The notes beneath the pieces are model-generated. The model was not told the DNA's origin. It did not search any database and saw nothing but the letters and a program-made list of their open reading frames with translations. The translations under genes were made by a program, and so were the position numbers. A stretch of DNA of 64,000 bases, from NCBI RefSeq assembly GCF_900460245.1, contig NZ_UHIP01000001.1, positions 1,364,001 through 1,428,000 of the forward strand. The letters are read 5' to 3'. Shown here piece by piece: positions 50,678 to 58,910 of this stretch (positions are counted from its first letter, which is position 1; each line of letters begins with the position of its first letter). The DNA comes from Vibrio fluvialis. Its GTDB lineage: Bacteria; Pseudomonadota; Gammaproteobacteria; Enterobacterales; Vibrionaceae.

Positions 50678-52225
50678 TTAATGCGCTTTATTGGTACCGC
50701 AGCTTTTCGCCGCAGTTTGGTTGCCACGCAATTTGTTGACGATCATCACCACAATTGGGCTGGCCAGAATCACCACCGACAGGGTTGTAAATGCCAGAGT
50801 GATTGGACGTTCCCACAAGAAGCTCAGCTCGCCGTCGGTAATCATCAGTGCACGGCGCAGGTTCTCTTCCATCAGACCACCAAGGATGAACCCAAGTAGC
50901 AGTGGTGCCAGCGGGAAGTTCGCCAGACGCAGTGCAATTGCGCCCATCGCCACCAATAGCATGATGAAGACATCCATGGTGTTGAACGACACCAGGTACA
51001 CGCCGGTGATGGAGAAGAACAGAATCATCGGCAGAAGTACAGTACGTGGTACCGCCAGCAGTTTCGAAATGTATGGGATAAGCGGTAGGTTCAGAATGAG
51101 CAGAACAATGTTACCGACATACATCGAGATGATGACTGACCAGAACACATCCGGGTGATCGACAAACAGACGTGGGCCAGGCTGAATACCGTAAGCGAGC
51201 AGGGCACCCAGCATGATAGCGGTGGTACCGGAACCCGGAATACCCAGTGTCAGTAGCGGTACGAACGAGCCACTTGATGCAGCGTTGTTCGCTGATTCTG
51301 GTGCAACCAGGCCGCGCAGAGAGCCGTGACCAAACTCTTCACGCTTCTCTTTCGGCGCGAGATTGCGCTCCATACCGTAGCTCAGGAAGGCCGCAATGGT
51401 TGCGCCTGCGCCCGGCAGTACGCCAGTAAAGAAGCCAAGAATAGAAGAACGAATCGAAACCGGAGCCGCTTCACGCACTTCTTCTCTGGTGATTTTCATG
51501 CTGCCGATATTGCTCAGTTTGCTGTTTTCTTCATCACGAGTGTCGGATTCTGGTTTCAGAATGCCCATCAGTGTTTCGCCGAGTGCGAATGTTGCCATTG
51601 CCAGCAGCAGGAAGCTAAAGCCATCCATCAGGTCGGTCAGGCCGAAGGTGAAACGTTCTACACCTACACCTTTGTCGATACCCACGGTTGACAGCATCAA
51701 ACCCAGAATGGTCATCATCCATGCTTTGATTACCTGACCTTTACCCGCAAACGCCGCGACGGCAGACAAGCCCAGTAGCATTAATGAAAAGTAGTCGGCT
51801 GACTGGAAGCTCAGAGAAACCTGAGCCAGCGCTGGCGCGGCAACCAGCAACATGATTGCAGACAATGTACCACCGGTGAAAGACGCGTAAGCCGCCAGTG
51901 CCAGTGCTTTACCCGCCTGACCTTTTTGCGCCATCGGGTAGCCGTCAAACGCGGTCACCACGGTTGACGAACAACCCGGCGCATTAATCAGGATGGAAGA
52001 GGTTGAGCCACCAAAAATGGCGCCATAATACACACCCGCCATCAGGATCAGACCGGACGAAGGTTCCAGACCGTACGTAATCGGGATCATTAGTGCGATA
52101 GCTGAGATAGGGCCAAGGCCCGGCAGCATACCGATGAAGGTACCCACGAAACAGCCGACGATCACCATCAGCAGGTTAAAAGGCATGACTGCAGTCGACA
52201 GTCCTTGCAAAATTCCGTCTAACAT
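50678..52225 (-). CDS. tctA: Tripartite tricarboxylate transporter, large permease subunit
   Basis: The 515-residue membrane protein has about 12 helices of the TctA family. Glycine-rich motifs are GCFVGTFIGMLPGLGPISAIALM and, in the second half, GVLPGAGATIAAFLSYGMERN. It pumps citrate or other carboxylates with the small subunit TctB and binding protein TctC. It starts 9 bases after tctB. The substrate is not predictable. No tctDE-type two-component regulator is adjacent. Confidence 0.93.
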   Translation of the reverse strand: MLDGILQGLSTAVMPFNLLMVIVGCFVGTFIGMLPGLGPISAIALMIPITYGLEPSSGLILMAGVYYGAIFGGSTSSILINAPGCSSTVVTAFDGYPMAQKGQAGKALALAAYASFTGGTLSAIMLLVAAPALAQVSLSFQSADYFSLMLLGLSAVAAFAGKGQVIKAWMMTILGLMLSTVGIDKGVGVERFTFGLTDLMDGFSFLLLAMATFALGETLMGILKPESDTRDEENSKLSNIGSMKITREEVREAAPVSIRSSILGFFTGVLPGAGATIAAFLSYGMERNLAPKEKREEFGHGSLRGLVAPESANNAASSGSFVPLLTLGIPGSGTTAIMLGALLAYGIQPGPRLFVDHPDVFWSVIISMYVGNIVLLILNLPLIPYISKLLAVPRTVLLPMILFFSITGVYLVSFNTMDVFIMLLVAMGAIALRLANFPLAPLLLGFILGGLMEENLRRALMITDGELSFLWERPITLAFTTLSVVILASPIVVMIVNKLRGNQTAAKSCGTNKAH

Positions 52226-52234
52226 AATCCTTTC

Positions 52235-52732
52235 CTACCAAAGAGTGAAAATCAGACCCGGTTCCAGATACACGTCCAGACCTTTGGTCAGCAGTAAATA
52301 AAAGGCAATCACAAACGGGAATGACGCACCGAATAGGATCGATTTACGACGTTCGCCAAGAATGTAGAAGCCCGCCATCAGGAAGAAGCCGGTCGCCAGC
52401 ACGAAGCCCAGGTAAGTTAAGCCTGCACCGTAGAGCGCCATCAGCACTAGGAAACCGATCAGCAGTTTCCAGTTGAATGTCATCACCGCGCCACTTTTCT
52501 TGTCCGGTTGTCCAACAACCAGCAAAAGCAGAGACATTGCTACACCGGCGTAGGTGAGAAGGGTTGGGAGCGTACGTGCCGTAAACGGTTCGTACTCATC
52601 GCCGGGAAACATAGGAATTTGTGTAGTTTGATAGCCGTAACACAGGCTAAGGACAAGAAAGATCATCGCGCCGACGCGATCGCGGCACAGCAGATATTCC
52701 TTGCTGAATAATTTGGTTGGCAGATCCGACAT
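52235..52732 (-). CDS. tctB: Tripartite tricarboxylate transporter, small permease subunit
   Basis: The product is 165 residues from the ATG at 52732, chosen because GGAG sits 6 bases upstream. Alternative ATGs at 52744 and 52780 lack this. Four hydrophobic segments (about 17-35, 60-75, 90-130, 140-160) fit TctB. It is separated from tctC by 208 bases that contain a long inverted repeat. Confidence 0.85.
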   Translation of the reverse strand: MSDLPTKLFSKEYLLCRDRVGAMIFLVLSLCYGYQTTQIPMFPGDEYEPFTARTLPTLLTYAGVAMSLLLLVVGQPDKKSGAVMTFNWKLLIGFLVLMALYGAGLTYLGFVLATGFFLMAGFYILGERRKSILFGASFPFVIAFYLLLTKGLDVYLEPGLIFTLW

Positions 52733-52769
52733 ATCCAACTCCATGGCATGAGGTTGTAGGGAAGAAAAG

Positions 52770-52877
52770 GCCGCAGACAAGCGGAGTTAACGAAGGAATT
52801 AACTAAAGGGTAAACGGATTGCTGCTAGTCAAAACATCTACCAAAACAAAGGAGTAATTTTTTCGCTCGTCTGCGGC
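52770..52877. repeat. 108-bp segment bounded by 14-bp inverted repeats between tctC and tctB
   Basis: GCCGCAGACAAGCG at 52770-52783 pairs with CGCTCGTCTGCGGC at 52864-52877 (13 of 14 matches). The segment lies in the gap between the binding protein and permease genes. It can form a long-range stem in the mRNA, or may be the relic of a small inverted-repeat element. Confidence 0.45.
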
Positions 52878-52940
52878 AAAGGTGCTGGAACGGGGCAACA
52901 CACGATTACCCCTTCCGGTGTTTCTGGATAAAAAGCTGAC

Positions 52941-53912
52941 TTACTTCAGGAAGCCCAGTTCACGCATCAGGTCGCCCATCTGCTTTTCCTGATCTTCGAG
53001 GAAAGCGAAGAACTCTTTGTCGGCTTTGTAGCTGTCGATCCAGCCGTTGCGGTCACGAACCACTTTCCATTCATCGGTGTCGTACATTTTCTTCAGCGCA
53101 ACGTTCCACTCGTCGATTTTCTCCTGGCTGACACCCGGAGCGGCAAAGAAACCACGCCAGTTAGCAAAAACAGTCGGGTTGTTGTATTCAGTCAGGGTCG
53201 GAATGTTTGGCGCAACGTCCAGACGTTTCGGTGCGGTGATCGCCAGGATTTTCACCTGACCGCTTTTTGACATCTCTAGAACTTCGCCCAGACCGGTCGA
53301 CAGAAGCTGAGTTTCGCCAGACAGCAGTGCTGCCATCGCTTTACCGCCTGCATCGTAGGCAATGTAACGCACTTCTTTCGGATCAAGCCCTTGGCCTTTG
53401 AAGGCTGCGGCGGCAACTAAGTGGTCCATACTGCCGCGTGCAGAGCCGCCCGCGATTTTTACTTTGCGTGGGTTGTCTTTAAAGTCTGCAACCACTTCTT
53501 CCCAGCTGTTGTATTTCGAATCACCAGCAACAACCAGTGCGCCGTAATCTGACACCGTTGCAGCAACAGGCGTTAAATCGCGGAAAGACTGTGGGAATAC
53601 ACCCGAAAGTGAGCGCACAACGATTGGTGTTGAGTTCACCATCAGTGTGTCTTCTTGACGATCAGCCGTCTCGATAAGGTGTGCAATGGCTTTACCGCCG
53701 CCACCGCCAGAAAGGTTTTGGTATGAGACGTTCTCGATCAGGTGTGTTTTCATCAGCACATCACCGGTGCCGCGTGCGGTCATATCCCAGCCGCCACCAG
53801 CGCCGCCAGGGATCAGAAAGTGGATTTTTTCCAGATCCGCTGCCAGAGCAGAGAAAGAGAAGGTAGCCGCCAGTAGCGACGCTGCGAGGGTCGGTTTGAA
53901 ATGCTTCAACAT
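52941..53912 (-). CDS. tctC: Tripartite tricarboxylate transporter, periplasmic binding protein
   Basis: The 323-residue protein has a signal peptide (MLKHFKPTLAASLLAATFSFSALA) and the Bug/TctC fold: FLIPGGAGGGWDMTARG, LSGGGGGKAIAHLI, and a conserved VVRDRNGWIDSY. GGA stands 8 bases before the ATG at 53912. The GTG at 53918 is too close to it. First gene of tctCBA, it captures a carboxylate (citrate, tricarballylate or similar). Promoter lies in the gene-free 53913-54188. Confidence 0.93.
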   Translation of the reverse strand: MLKHFKPTLAASLLAATFSFSALAADLEKIHFLIPGGAGGGWDMTARGTGDVLMKTHLIENVSYQNLSGGGGGKAIAHLIETADRQEDTLMVNSTPIVVRSLSGVFPQSFRDLTPVAATVSDYGALVVAGDSKYNSWEEVVADFKDNPRKVKIAGGSARGSMDHLVAAAAFKGQGLDPKEVRYIAYDAGGKAMAALLSGETQLLSTGLGEVLEMSKSGQVKILAITAPKRLDVAPNIPTLTEYNNPTVFANWRGFFAAPGVSQEKIDEWNVALKKMYDTDEWKVVRDRNGWIDSYKADKEFFAFLEDQEKQMGDLMRELGFLK

Positions 53913-54188
53913 GTTCACGTTCCTTATGTAGGCGTGCCATTCGAAGGAATGACACTTATCGTTATTTTCCCGGTAACAAGGCAGAAGTTTGCTACCGTGT
54001 TATCTCAGGTTAAGAATGTGTTAAGGTTTTGTCTCTAAAGCGAAGATAAAAACAATATTGGGCATAAAAACGGTTTTGTTCATAAAGTTCACGGGGTGCC
54101 GCGGCGCAGCAGAGCGCAATTTTGTTCAATAATCGCAATTCTTGGTTCGTTACTATAGCCACGTGAATTGGAATAAAAGGACGAGGTT

Positions 54189-54794
54189 ATGGTTTCTCTG
54201 TTGAGCGCGATGTCGCTGTTTGCCTTTGTGGGGGCGGTTTCTCCCGGGCCGGTGAATGTGATGGCGACTTACGCGGGCGCGCAGTTTGGCTGGCGCAAAG
54301 CGTCAGTGCATGTGCTTGGGGCTTCCGTCGCCTATGTTCTGGTCGTGTTGGTGTGTGGCTTGGCACTCGGTGAAATGAGCCAAGGCATTCCACTGTTGGT
54401 ACCCGTCATGCGTTGGGTGGGCAGTTTGTACCTGCTGTATTTGGCGGCGCGTATTTTGCTGGCCAAGGATTTGGAGCTCAAGTCCAATCCCCAAATTGCG
54501 ATGAAAGCGCTGTTTGTACAAGGGGGATTGATCCAACTGCTCAACCCAAAAGCGTGGATCTTTGCCAGTTCCGGGGTTAGTTTGTACGTATTGAATCAGG
54601 TGAATATTCAGTACGCGCTGAGTTGGTTCTGCTCGGTTTCGCTTGTAGTCTGCTTTATCGGTGTGGGTGTTTGGGCGGTGCTCGGGCAATCGGTCGCGCA
54701 ATGGCTCAATTCACCGCAGCGTCAGCGCCTGTTTCAAATGGTCTTGGCTGCGATGTTGAGTATATCGGTGGTCATCATCTGGATGGAAGGATAG
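54189..54794 (+). CDS. LysE/RhtB-family amino-acid exporter
   Basis: The 201-residue inner-membrane protein has six hydrophobic segments. The LysE signature GAVSPGPVNVMATYAGAQFG lies near the N-terminus. Members export lysine, homoserine, threonine or other amino acids. AAGGACGAGG before the ATG is a good ribosome-binding site. The AraC regulator begins 4 bases after its stop, so it may be controlled by it. Confidence 0.88.
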   Translation: MVSLLSAMSLFAFVGAVSPGPVNVMATYAGAQFGWRKASVHVLGASVAYVLVVLVCGLALGEMSQGIPLLVPVMRWVGSLYLLYLAARILLAKDLELKSNPQIAMKALFVQGGLIQLLNPKAWIFASSGVSLYVLNQVNIQYALSWFCSVSLVVCFIGVGVWAVLGQSVAQWLNSPQRQRLFQMVLAAMLSISVVIIWMEG

Positions 54795-54797
54795 GGA

Positions 54798-55634
54798 ATG
54801 TCACAACCAATAAGCAGCAATATTATGCGCCCAACCGCGCTGCCGCAGATCGAAGCGCGCATCGCTAAGTGGTCACACGTCTGTTATCAAAGGCATTCTC
54901 ACGACGAATTCTCGTTTGGCATCATCGATAGCGGCATGGCGCGCTATGACAATCATGTGCGTCAGCACCAAATTGGCCGGGGCGATGTGGTCACCATTAA
55001 TCCCGCCGATATGCACTCTTGCAATCCGCACGAGGGTGAATGGTCGTATCGAATGCTATTTGTCGACACATTGTGGATGGGGCAGATGCAGCAAGAGGTA
55101 TTAGGGCGTCGCCAGATGGATTACTACGCCTTTATCGCCGACTTTGAACGTCGCACTGATTTCAGCGTTCAGTTTGAACAGCTGTTTGTGGCACTCATGC
55201 AAGAGCAGGACGCATTATCTGCCCACACCCTGATGTATGAGTTTATCGAACGACTGTATACGCCATCGGCGCTGGTGACAGAAGGCAGCCCGCTTGCCAC
55301 CCAGCGCAAACGTGCCCCCGACTACCTGCTGCGCGCTCGTGAACGCCTGTTTGATGAAATCGATCAGTCAGTTGGTCTCGACGCGCTTGCTAATGAGGTG
55401 GGCGTCAGCCCGTATCATCTGATCCGCACATTCAAGCAATATTTCGGCTTGTCGCCACATGCCTATCTGATGGATGAACGCATTAAACGCGCCAAACAGT
55501 TACTTAAGCAGGGTGAAACAATTGTCGACACCTCACTGGCTTTAGGCTTTGCTGATCAAGCTCACTTTCAACGCAGCTTTAAAAGCCGTATTGCATTGAC
55601 ACCTAAGAAATATCAATCCTTCTTTACACTTTGA
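54798..55634 (+). CDS. AraC-family transcriptional regulator
   Basis: The 278-residue protein has an N-terminal cupin-like sensory domain (SFGIIDSGMARYDNH; RGDVVTINPADMHSCNP). The C-terminal double helix-turn-helix begins around residue 180 (VGLDALANEVGVSPYHLIRTFKQ and DTSLALGFADQAHFQRSFKS). Start ATG has AGGGAA upstream. It is coupled to a LysE-type exporter gene, a frequent combination in which AraC senses the exported compound. Confidence 0.88.
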   Translation: MSQPISSNIMRPTALPQIEARIAKWSHVCYQRHSHDEFSFGIIDSGMARYDNHVRQHQIGRGDVVTINPADMHSCNPHEGEWSYRMLFVDTLWMGQMQQEVLGRRQMDYYAFIADFERRTDFSVQFEQLFVALMQEQDALSAHTLMYEFIERLYTPSALVTEGSPLATQRKRAPDYLLRARERLFDEIDQSVGLDALANEVGVSPYHLIRTFKQYFGLSPHAYLMDERIKRAKQLLKQGETIVDTSLALGFADQAHFQRSFKSRIALTPKKYQSFFTL

Positions 55635-55678
55635 TACCCACCAATTATCCATTCCTACCGTCATTACGACCTTAGTCT

Positions 55679-55711
55679 AAATTGTCGACAATTTTCTTGA
55701 TTGTCGACAAT
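55679..55711. promoter_or_regulatory. Tandem TTGTCGACAA palindromes upstream of the gntR-prp genes
   Basis: AAATTGTCGACAATTT (55679-55694) and ATTGTCGACAAT (55700-55711) are two perfect palindromes whose centres are 19 bases apart. FCD-type GntR regulators bind similar TTGTCnACAA sites, so autoregulation by the downstream GntR protein and control of the prp operon are likely. The longest gntR frame begins inside them, arguing for a later start. Confidence 0.72.
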
Positions 55712-55740
55712 TTTATCGTCTATCTTAAGTTCAACCCTTT

Positions 55741-55780
55741 GGTGAGCAACCCCATGTTTGTGGACTTTTCTCTGCTCACC
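55741..55780 (+). promoter_or_regulatory. Leader stem-loop just before the gntR start
   Basis: GGTGAGCA (55741-55748) and TGCTCACC (55773-55780) form a perfect 8-bp inverted repeat with a 24-base loop, ending 18-21 bases before the chosen start. It could influence translation. Its role is unknown. Confidence 0.4.
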
Positions 55781-55801
55781 CACGTTGTAGAAGATGAGAT
55801 G

Positions 55802-56497
55802 ATGAATACTGAATTAAAAAAGCGCGCAGCAGGCGAGAAAGAACACACCAAATCAGAAAGCCTGACCGAGTTTTTGATCGAAGCGATCGTAGAAGGGGGC
55901 ATGGCACCGGGCAGTAAAATCTCGGAGCCTGAACTGGCCAAGCGTTTTCAGGTCAGCCGAGGACCATTGCGTGAAGCGTTAATGCGTGTAGAAGGGCTGG
56001 GGTTGATCGAACGTATACCTCATGTCGGGGCGCGCGTAATTCAGTTCTCTACGGAAAAGTTGCTGGAGCTGTACGCGGTTCGTGAAGCGCTGGAAGGCAT
56101 GGCGGCGCGCTTAGCCGCTCGCAACATTACTGAAATCGAACTGGCCGGGCTGGAAACGTTATTGTCGACACATTCGGCGCACATTGATCAAGTCGACGGC
56201 GCGTCTTATTTCCATCAGCAAGGGGATTTCGATTTCCATTACCGCATTATTAAAGCCAGCCGCAACTCGCAACTGGTTGCGTTGTTGTGTGATGAGCTTT
56301 ACCACTTGCTGCGCATGTACCGTTATCAGTCACCACGCTCTCATTCGCGTCCGATTGAAGCGCTGGAAGAACACAAATTCATTCTGCAGGCGATTCGCAA
56401 TCGTGACGAAGAGCTGGCAGAGATGCTGATGCGCCGACACATTTCAGGTAGTCGCCGCTTAATAGAAAAACAGATACAAAACGAAGCCCAAGATTAA
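55802..56497 (+). CDS. prpR: GntR-family regulator (FCD type) of the methylcitrate operon
   Basis: The product is about 231 residues from the ATG at 55802 (ATG 55799 is equivalent). The winged helix reads [32 protein letters not shown], and a helical FCD ligand domain follows with D and H residues for metal ([13 protein letters not shown]). It sits 10 bases upstream of prpB in the same direction, so it is presumably the propionate-pathway regulator responding to 2-methylcitrate or a related acid. E. coli uses an unrelated sigma-54 PrpR. The name is functional only. Confidence 0.85.
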   Translation: MNTELKKRAAGEKEHTKSESLTEFLIEAIVEGGMAPGSKISEPELAKRFQVSRGPLREALMRVEGLGLIERIPHVGARVIQFSTEKLLELYAVREALEGMAARLAARNITEIELAGLETLLSTHSAHIDQVDGASYFHQQGDFDFHYRIIKASRNSQLVALLCDELYHLLRMYRYQSPRSHSRPIEALEEHKFILQAIRNRDEELAEMLMRRHISGSRRLIEKQIQNEAQD

Positions 56498-56507
56498 GGA
56501 GAATCCC

Positions 56508-57404
56508 ATGAGCTTAAGTCCGGGTGCGAAGTTCAGGCTCGCTATTCAAACCAATCAGCCTTTGCAGATTGTCGGCACGATCAACCCATACTGCGCCATG
56601 ATGGCGAAGAAATTGGGGCATCAGGCGATCTATCTCTCTGGTGGTGGTATCGCTAACGCGTCTTATGGCTTGCCGGATCTCGGGATCACGACACTCAACG
56701 ATGTGCTGGTGGACGTGGAACGCATCACCAATGCGTGTGACTTACCATTGCTGGTCGACATCGACACCGGTTTTGGCGGTGCGTTTAACATTGCCCGCAC
56801 CATCAAAGCAATGGAAAAAGCCGGCGCAGCGGCGGTGCACATGGAAGATCAGGTGGCGCAGAAACGTTGTGGTCACCGTCCAAACAAAGCCATTGTCAGC
56901 CAACAAGAAATGGTTGACCGCGTTAAAGCAGCGGTGGATGCGCGAGACAATCCGGAGTTCGTCATCATGGCGCGTACCGATGCGCTGGCGGTGGAAGGCA
57001 TGGACAGTGCGATTGAGCGTGCGATTGCGTGTGTGGAAGCGGGCGCCGACATGATTTTCCCGGAAGCGATGACGGAACTGAAACAGTATGAGCAGTTCTC
57101 GACGGCGCTGCACGCGGCAACCGGTAAGCATGTGCCGATTCTGGCCAACATTACCGAGTTTGGCCAAACGCCGCTCTACAGCTGTGAAGACCTGGCCAAA
57201 TCAAATGTGGATATGGTGCTGTACCCGCTGAGCGCGTTCCGCGCGATGAATAAAGCGGCTGAGATGGTGTATCGCCATCTGCTGGAGGTGGGGAATCAGG
57301 AAGCGTTACTGGGTCAGATGCAGACGCGCAAAGAGCTGTATGAATACCTCAATTACCATGATTACGAAGACAAGCTTGATCAGCTGTTTTCGGAAGGAAA
57401 ATAG
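56508..57404 (+). CDS. prpB: 2-methylisocitrate lyase
   Basis: The 298-residue enzyme of the isocitrate lyase/PEP mutase fold cleaves 2-methylisocitrate to pyruvate and succinate. The active-site motif KRCGHRPNK and metal-binding [11 protein letters not shown] and MEDQ are present. AAGGAG lies 7 bases before the ATG. It is the first catabolic gene after the gntR-type regulator. Confidence 0.95.
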   Translation: MSLSPGAKFRLAIQTNQPLQIVGTINPYCAMMAKKLGHQAIYLSGGGIANASYGLPDLGITTLNDVLVDVERITNACDLPLLVDIDTGFGGAFNIARTIKAMEKAGAAAVHMEDQVAQKRCGHRPNKAIVSQQEMVDRVKAAVDARDNPEFVIMARTDALAVEGMDSAIERAIACVEAGADMIFPEAMTELKQYEQFSTALHAATGKHVPILANITEFGQTPLYSCEDLAKSNVDMVLYPLSAFRAMNKAAEMVYRHLLEVGNQEALLGQMQTRKELYEYLNYHDYEDKLDQLFSEGK

Positions 57405-57616
57405 TCGGTTTGGACCTTGATTTCATGAGGTTCAACGACGGAAGCCCAAAGAAAAACGAAGCCCAAGAAAAATAGAATCGGAAAGAAAAACTCCCCGGCC
57501 CGACAGTCAGTCAGGGGAACAACCAATAACGTGAAACCGCTGCGCCATCGAGCTTAAGCTGGCCCAATGAGGTCGATTCAACAGGATCCGAAGCGCAGCA
57601 AGAAAAGGAGTTCAAC
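57405..57616. other. prpB-prpC intergenic region
   Basis: The gap of 212 bases is long for an operon. It has a short stem TCCCC / GGGGA (about 57492-57518) and the 10-bp palindrome AGCTTAAGCT (57551-57560). AAGGAG before prpC is clear. I see no promoter or terminator of high quality. Confidence 0.35.
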
Positions 57617-58762
57617 ATGCCTCAGTCTTTGACAAAGAAAGCTGAATTAGGCGGAGCAGGTCTGCGTGGCCAAAGCGCTGGAAGCACGGCCTTATGTACG
57701 GTAGGTAAAACCGGAACCGGTCTGACCTATCGTGGTTATGACATCACGGATCTGGCTAATAACGCTCAATTTGAAGAAGTAGCACACCTGCTGCTTGTGG
57801 GTCATCTGCCAACTCAAGCCGAACTTGATCAATACAAAACACGTCTGATTGGCCTGCGCGGCCTGCCTCAGCCACTGAAAGAAGTGCTGGAGCGCATTCC
57901 AGCCGATGCACACCCGATGGACGTGATGCGGACGGGTTGTTCAATGCTGGGTAACCTGGAAACTGAACAAGATTTTTCACAGCAGCTTGCAGCGACAGAA
58001 CGCATGCTGGCACTGTTTCCGGCCATCATCTGTTACTGGTATCGCTTTAGCCACGATGGTGTGCGCATTGATACCGAAGACACCAGCGAAGCTTGTATCG
58101 GTGGTTACTTCCTGAAAATGCTGACTGATCAGGCACCAAGCGATCTGTTTAAACAAGTGATGCACTGCTCGTTGATTCTGTACGCAGAGCACGAGTTCAA
58201 CGCATCCACGTTCACGGCGCGCGTCTGTGCTTCCACGTTGTCTGATATTCACTCGTGCGTGACGGGCGCGATCGGTACGCTGCGCGGTCCGCTGCATGGC
58301 GGCGCGAACGAAGCGGCGATGGAGATGATCGAGAACTGGAAAACGCCGGATGAAGCGGAACAAAACATTCTGAGCATGCTGGAAAACAAAGAGAAAATCA
58401 TGGGCTTTGGTCACGCGATTTACCGTGAGAGCGATCCGCGTAACGCCCTGATAAAACGCTGGTCGAAAGAATTGTCCGAAAAAGTCGGTGACACCCAACT
58501 CTATGCTGTTTCTGAGCGCGTTGAAGCGGTAATGAAACGCGAGAAGGGCTTGTTCTGTAACGCCGATTTCTTCCACGCATCCGCTTATCACTTCATGGGT
58601 ATTCCAACCAAACTCTTCACGCCAATCTTCGTGATGAGCCGTTTGACTGGCTGGGCTGCCCACGTGTACGAGCAGCGTGCGAACAACCGCATTATTCGTC
58701 CAAGTGCTGACTATGTTGGCCCGGATCATCAGCAATGGTTGCCGATTGAAAAACGCGGCTAG
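57617..58762 (+). CDS. prpC: 2-methylcitrate synthase
   Basis: The 381-residue citrate-synthase-fold enzyme condenses propionyl-CoA with oxaloacetate. Conserved catalytic histidine regions are GPLHGGANEAAMEMI and GFGHAIYRESDPRN, with aspartate in the C-terminal half. The length is typical of PrpC (shorter than GltA, about 427). AAGGAG stands 8 bases upstream of the ATG. Confidence 0.95.
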   Translation: MPQSLTKKAELGGAGLRGQSAGSTALCTVGKTGTGLTYRGYDITDLANNAQFEEVAHLLLVGHLPTQAELDQYKTRLIGLRGLPQPLKEVLERIPADAHPMDVMRTGCSMLGNLETEQDFSQQLAATERMLALFPAIICYWYRFSHDGVRIDTEDTSEACIGGYFLKMLTDQAPSDLFKQVMHCSLILYAEHEFNASTFTARVCASTLSDIHSCVTGAIGTLRGPLHGGANEAAMEMIENWKTPDEAEQNILSMLENKEKIMGFGHAIYRESDPRNALIKRWSKELSEKVGDTQLYAVSERVEAVMKREKGLFCNADFFHASAYHFMGIPTKLFTPIFVMSRLTGWAAHVYEQRANNRIIRPSADYVGPDHQQWLPIEKRG

Positions 58763-58773
58763 CTCGCTCAGGA

Positions 58774-58829
58774 ATGACCGTGCCAAATAGGCGCGGTCAT
58801 CAATTTAATGCGGTTCGCCGAAGGGCGAA
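58774..58829 (+). promoter_or_regulatory. Two hairpins between prpC and acnD
   Basis: ATGACCGTGC / GCGCGGTCAT (58774-58800, 10 bp with one G-U) and TTCGCC / GGCGAA (58814-58829, loop GAAG). Neither has a T-run. They may process or stabilise the operon mRNA. Confidence 0.45.
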
Positions 58830-58910
58830 TTGGCCTGCCACGGTTGTGAAGCCCAAACAACTTAAAGCACTGGCGACACGCTTTCTGCTTTAAGTGGCAA
58901 GGGAATAGTA

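Noticed and set aside
57977..58786. 269-codon minus-strand frame opposite prpC
   Set aside because: Antisense shadow of a certain gene, with no ribosome-binding site or domain.
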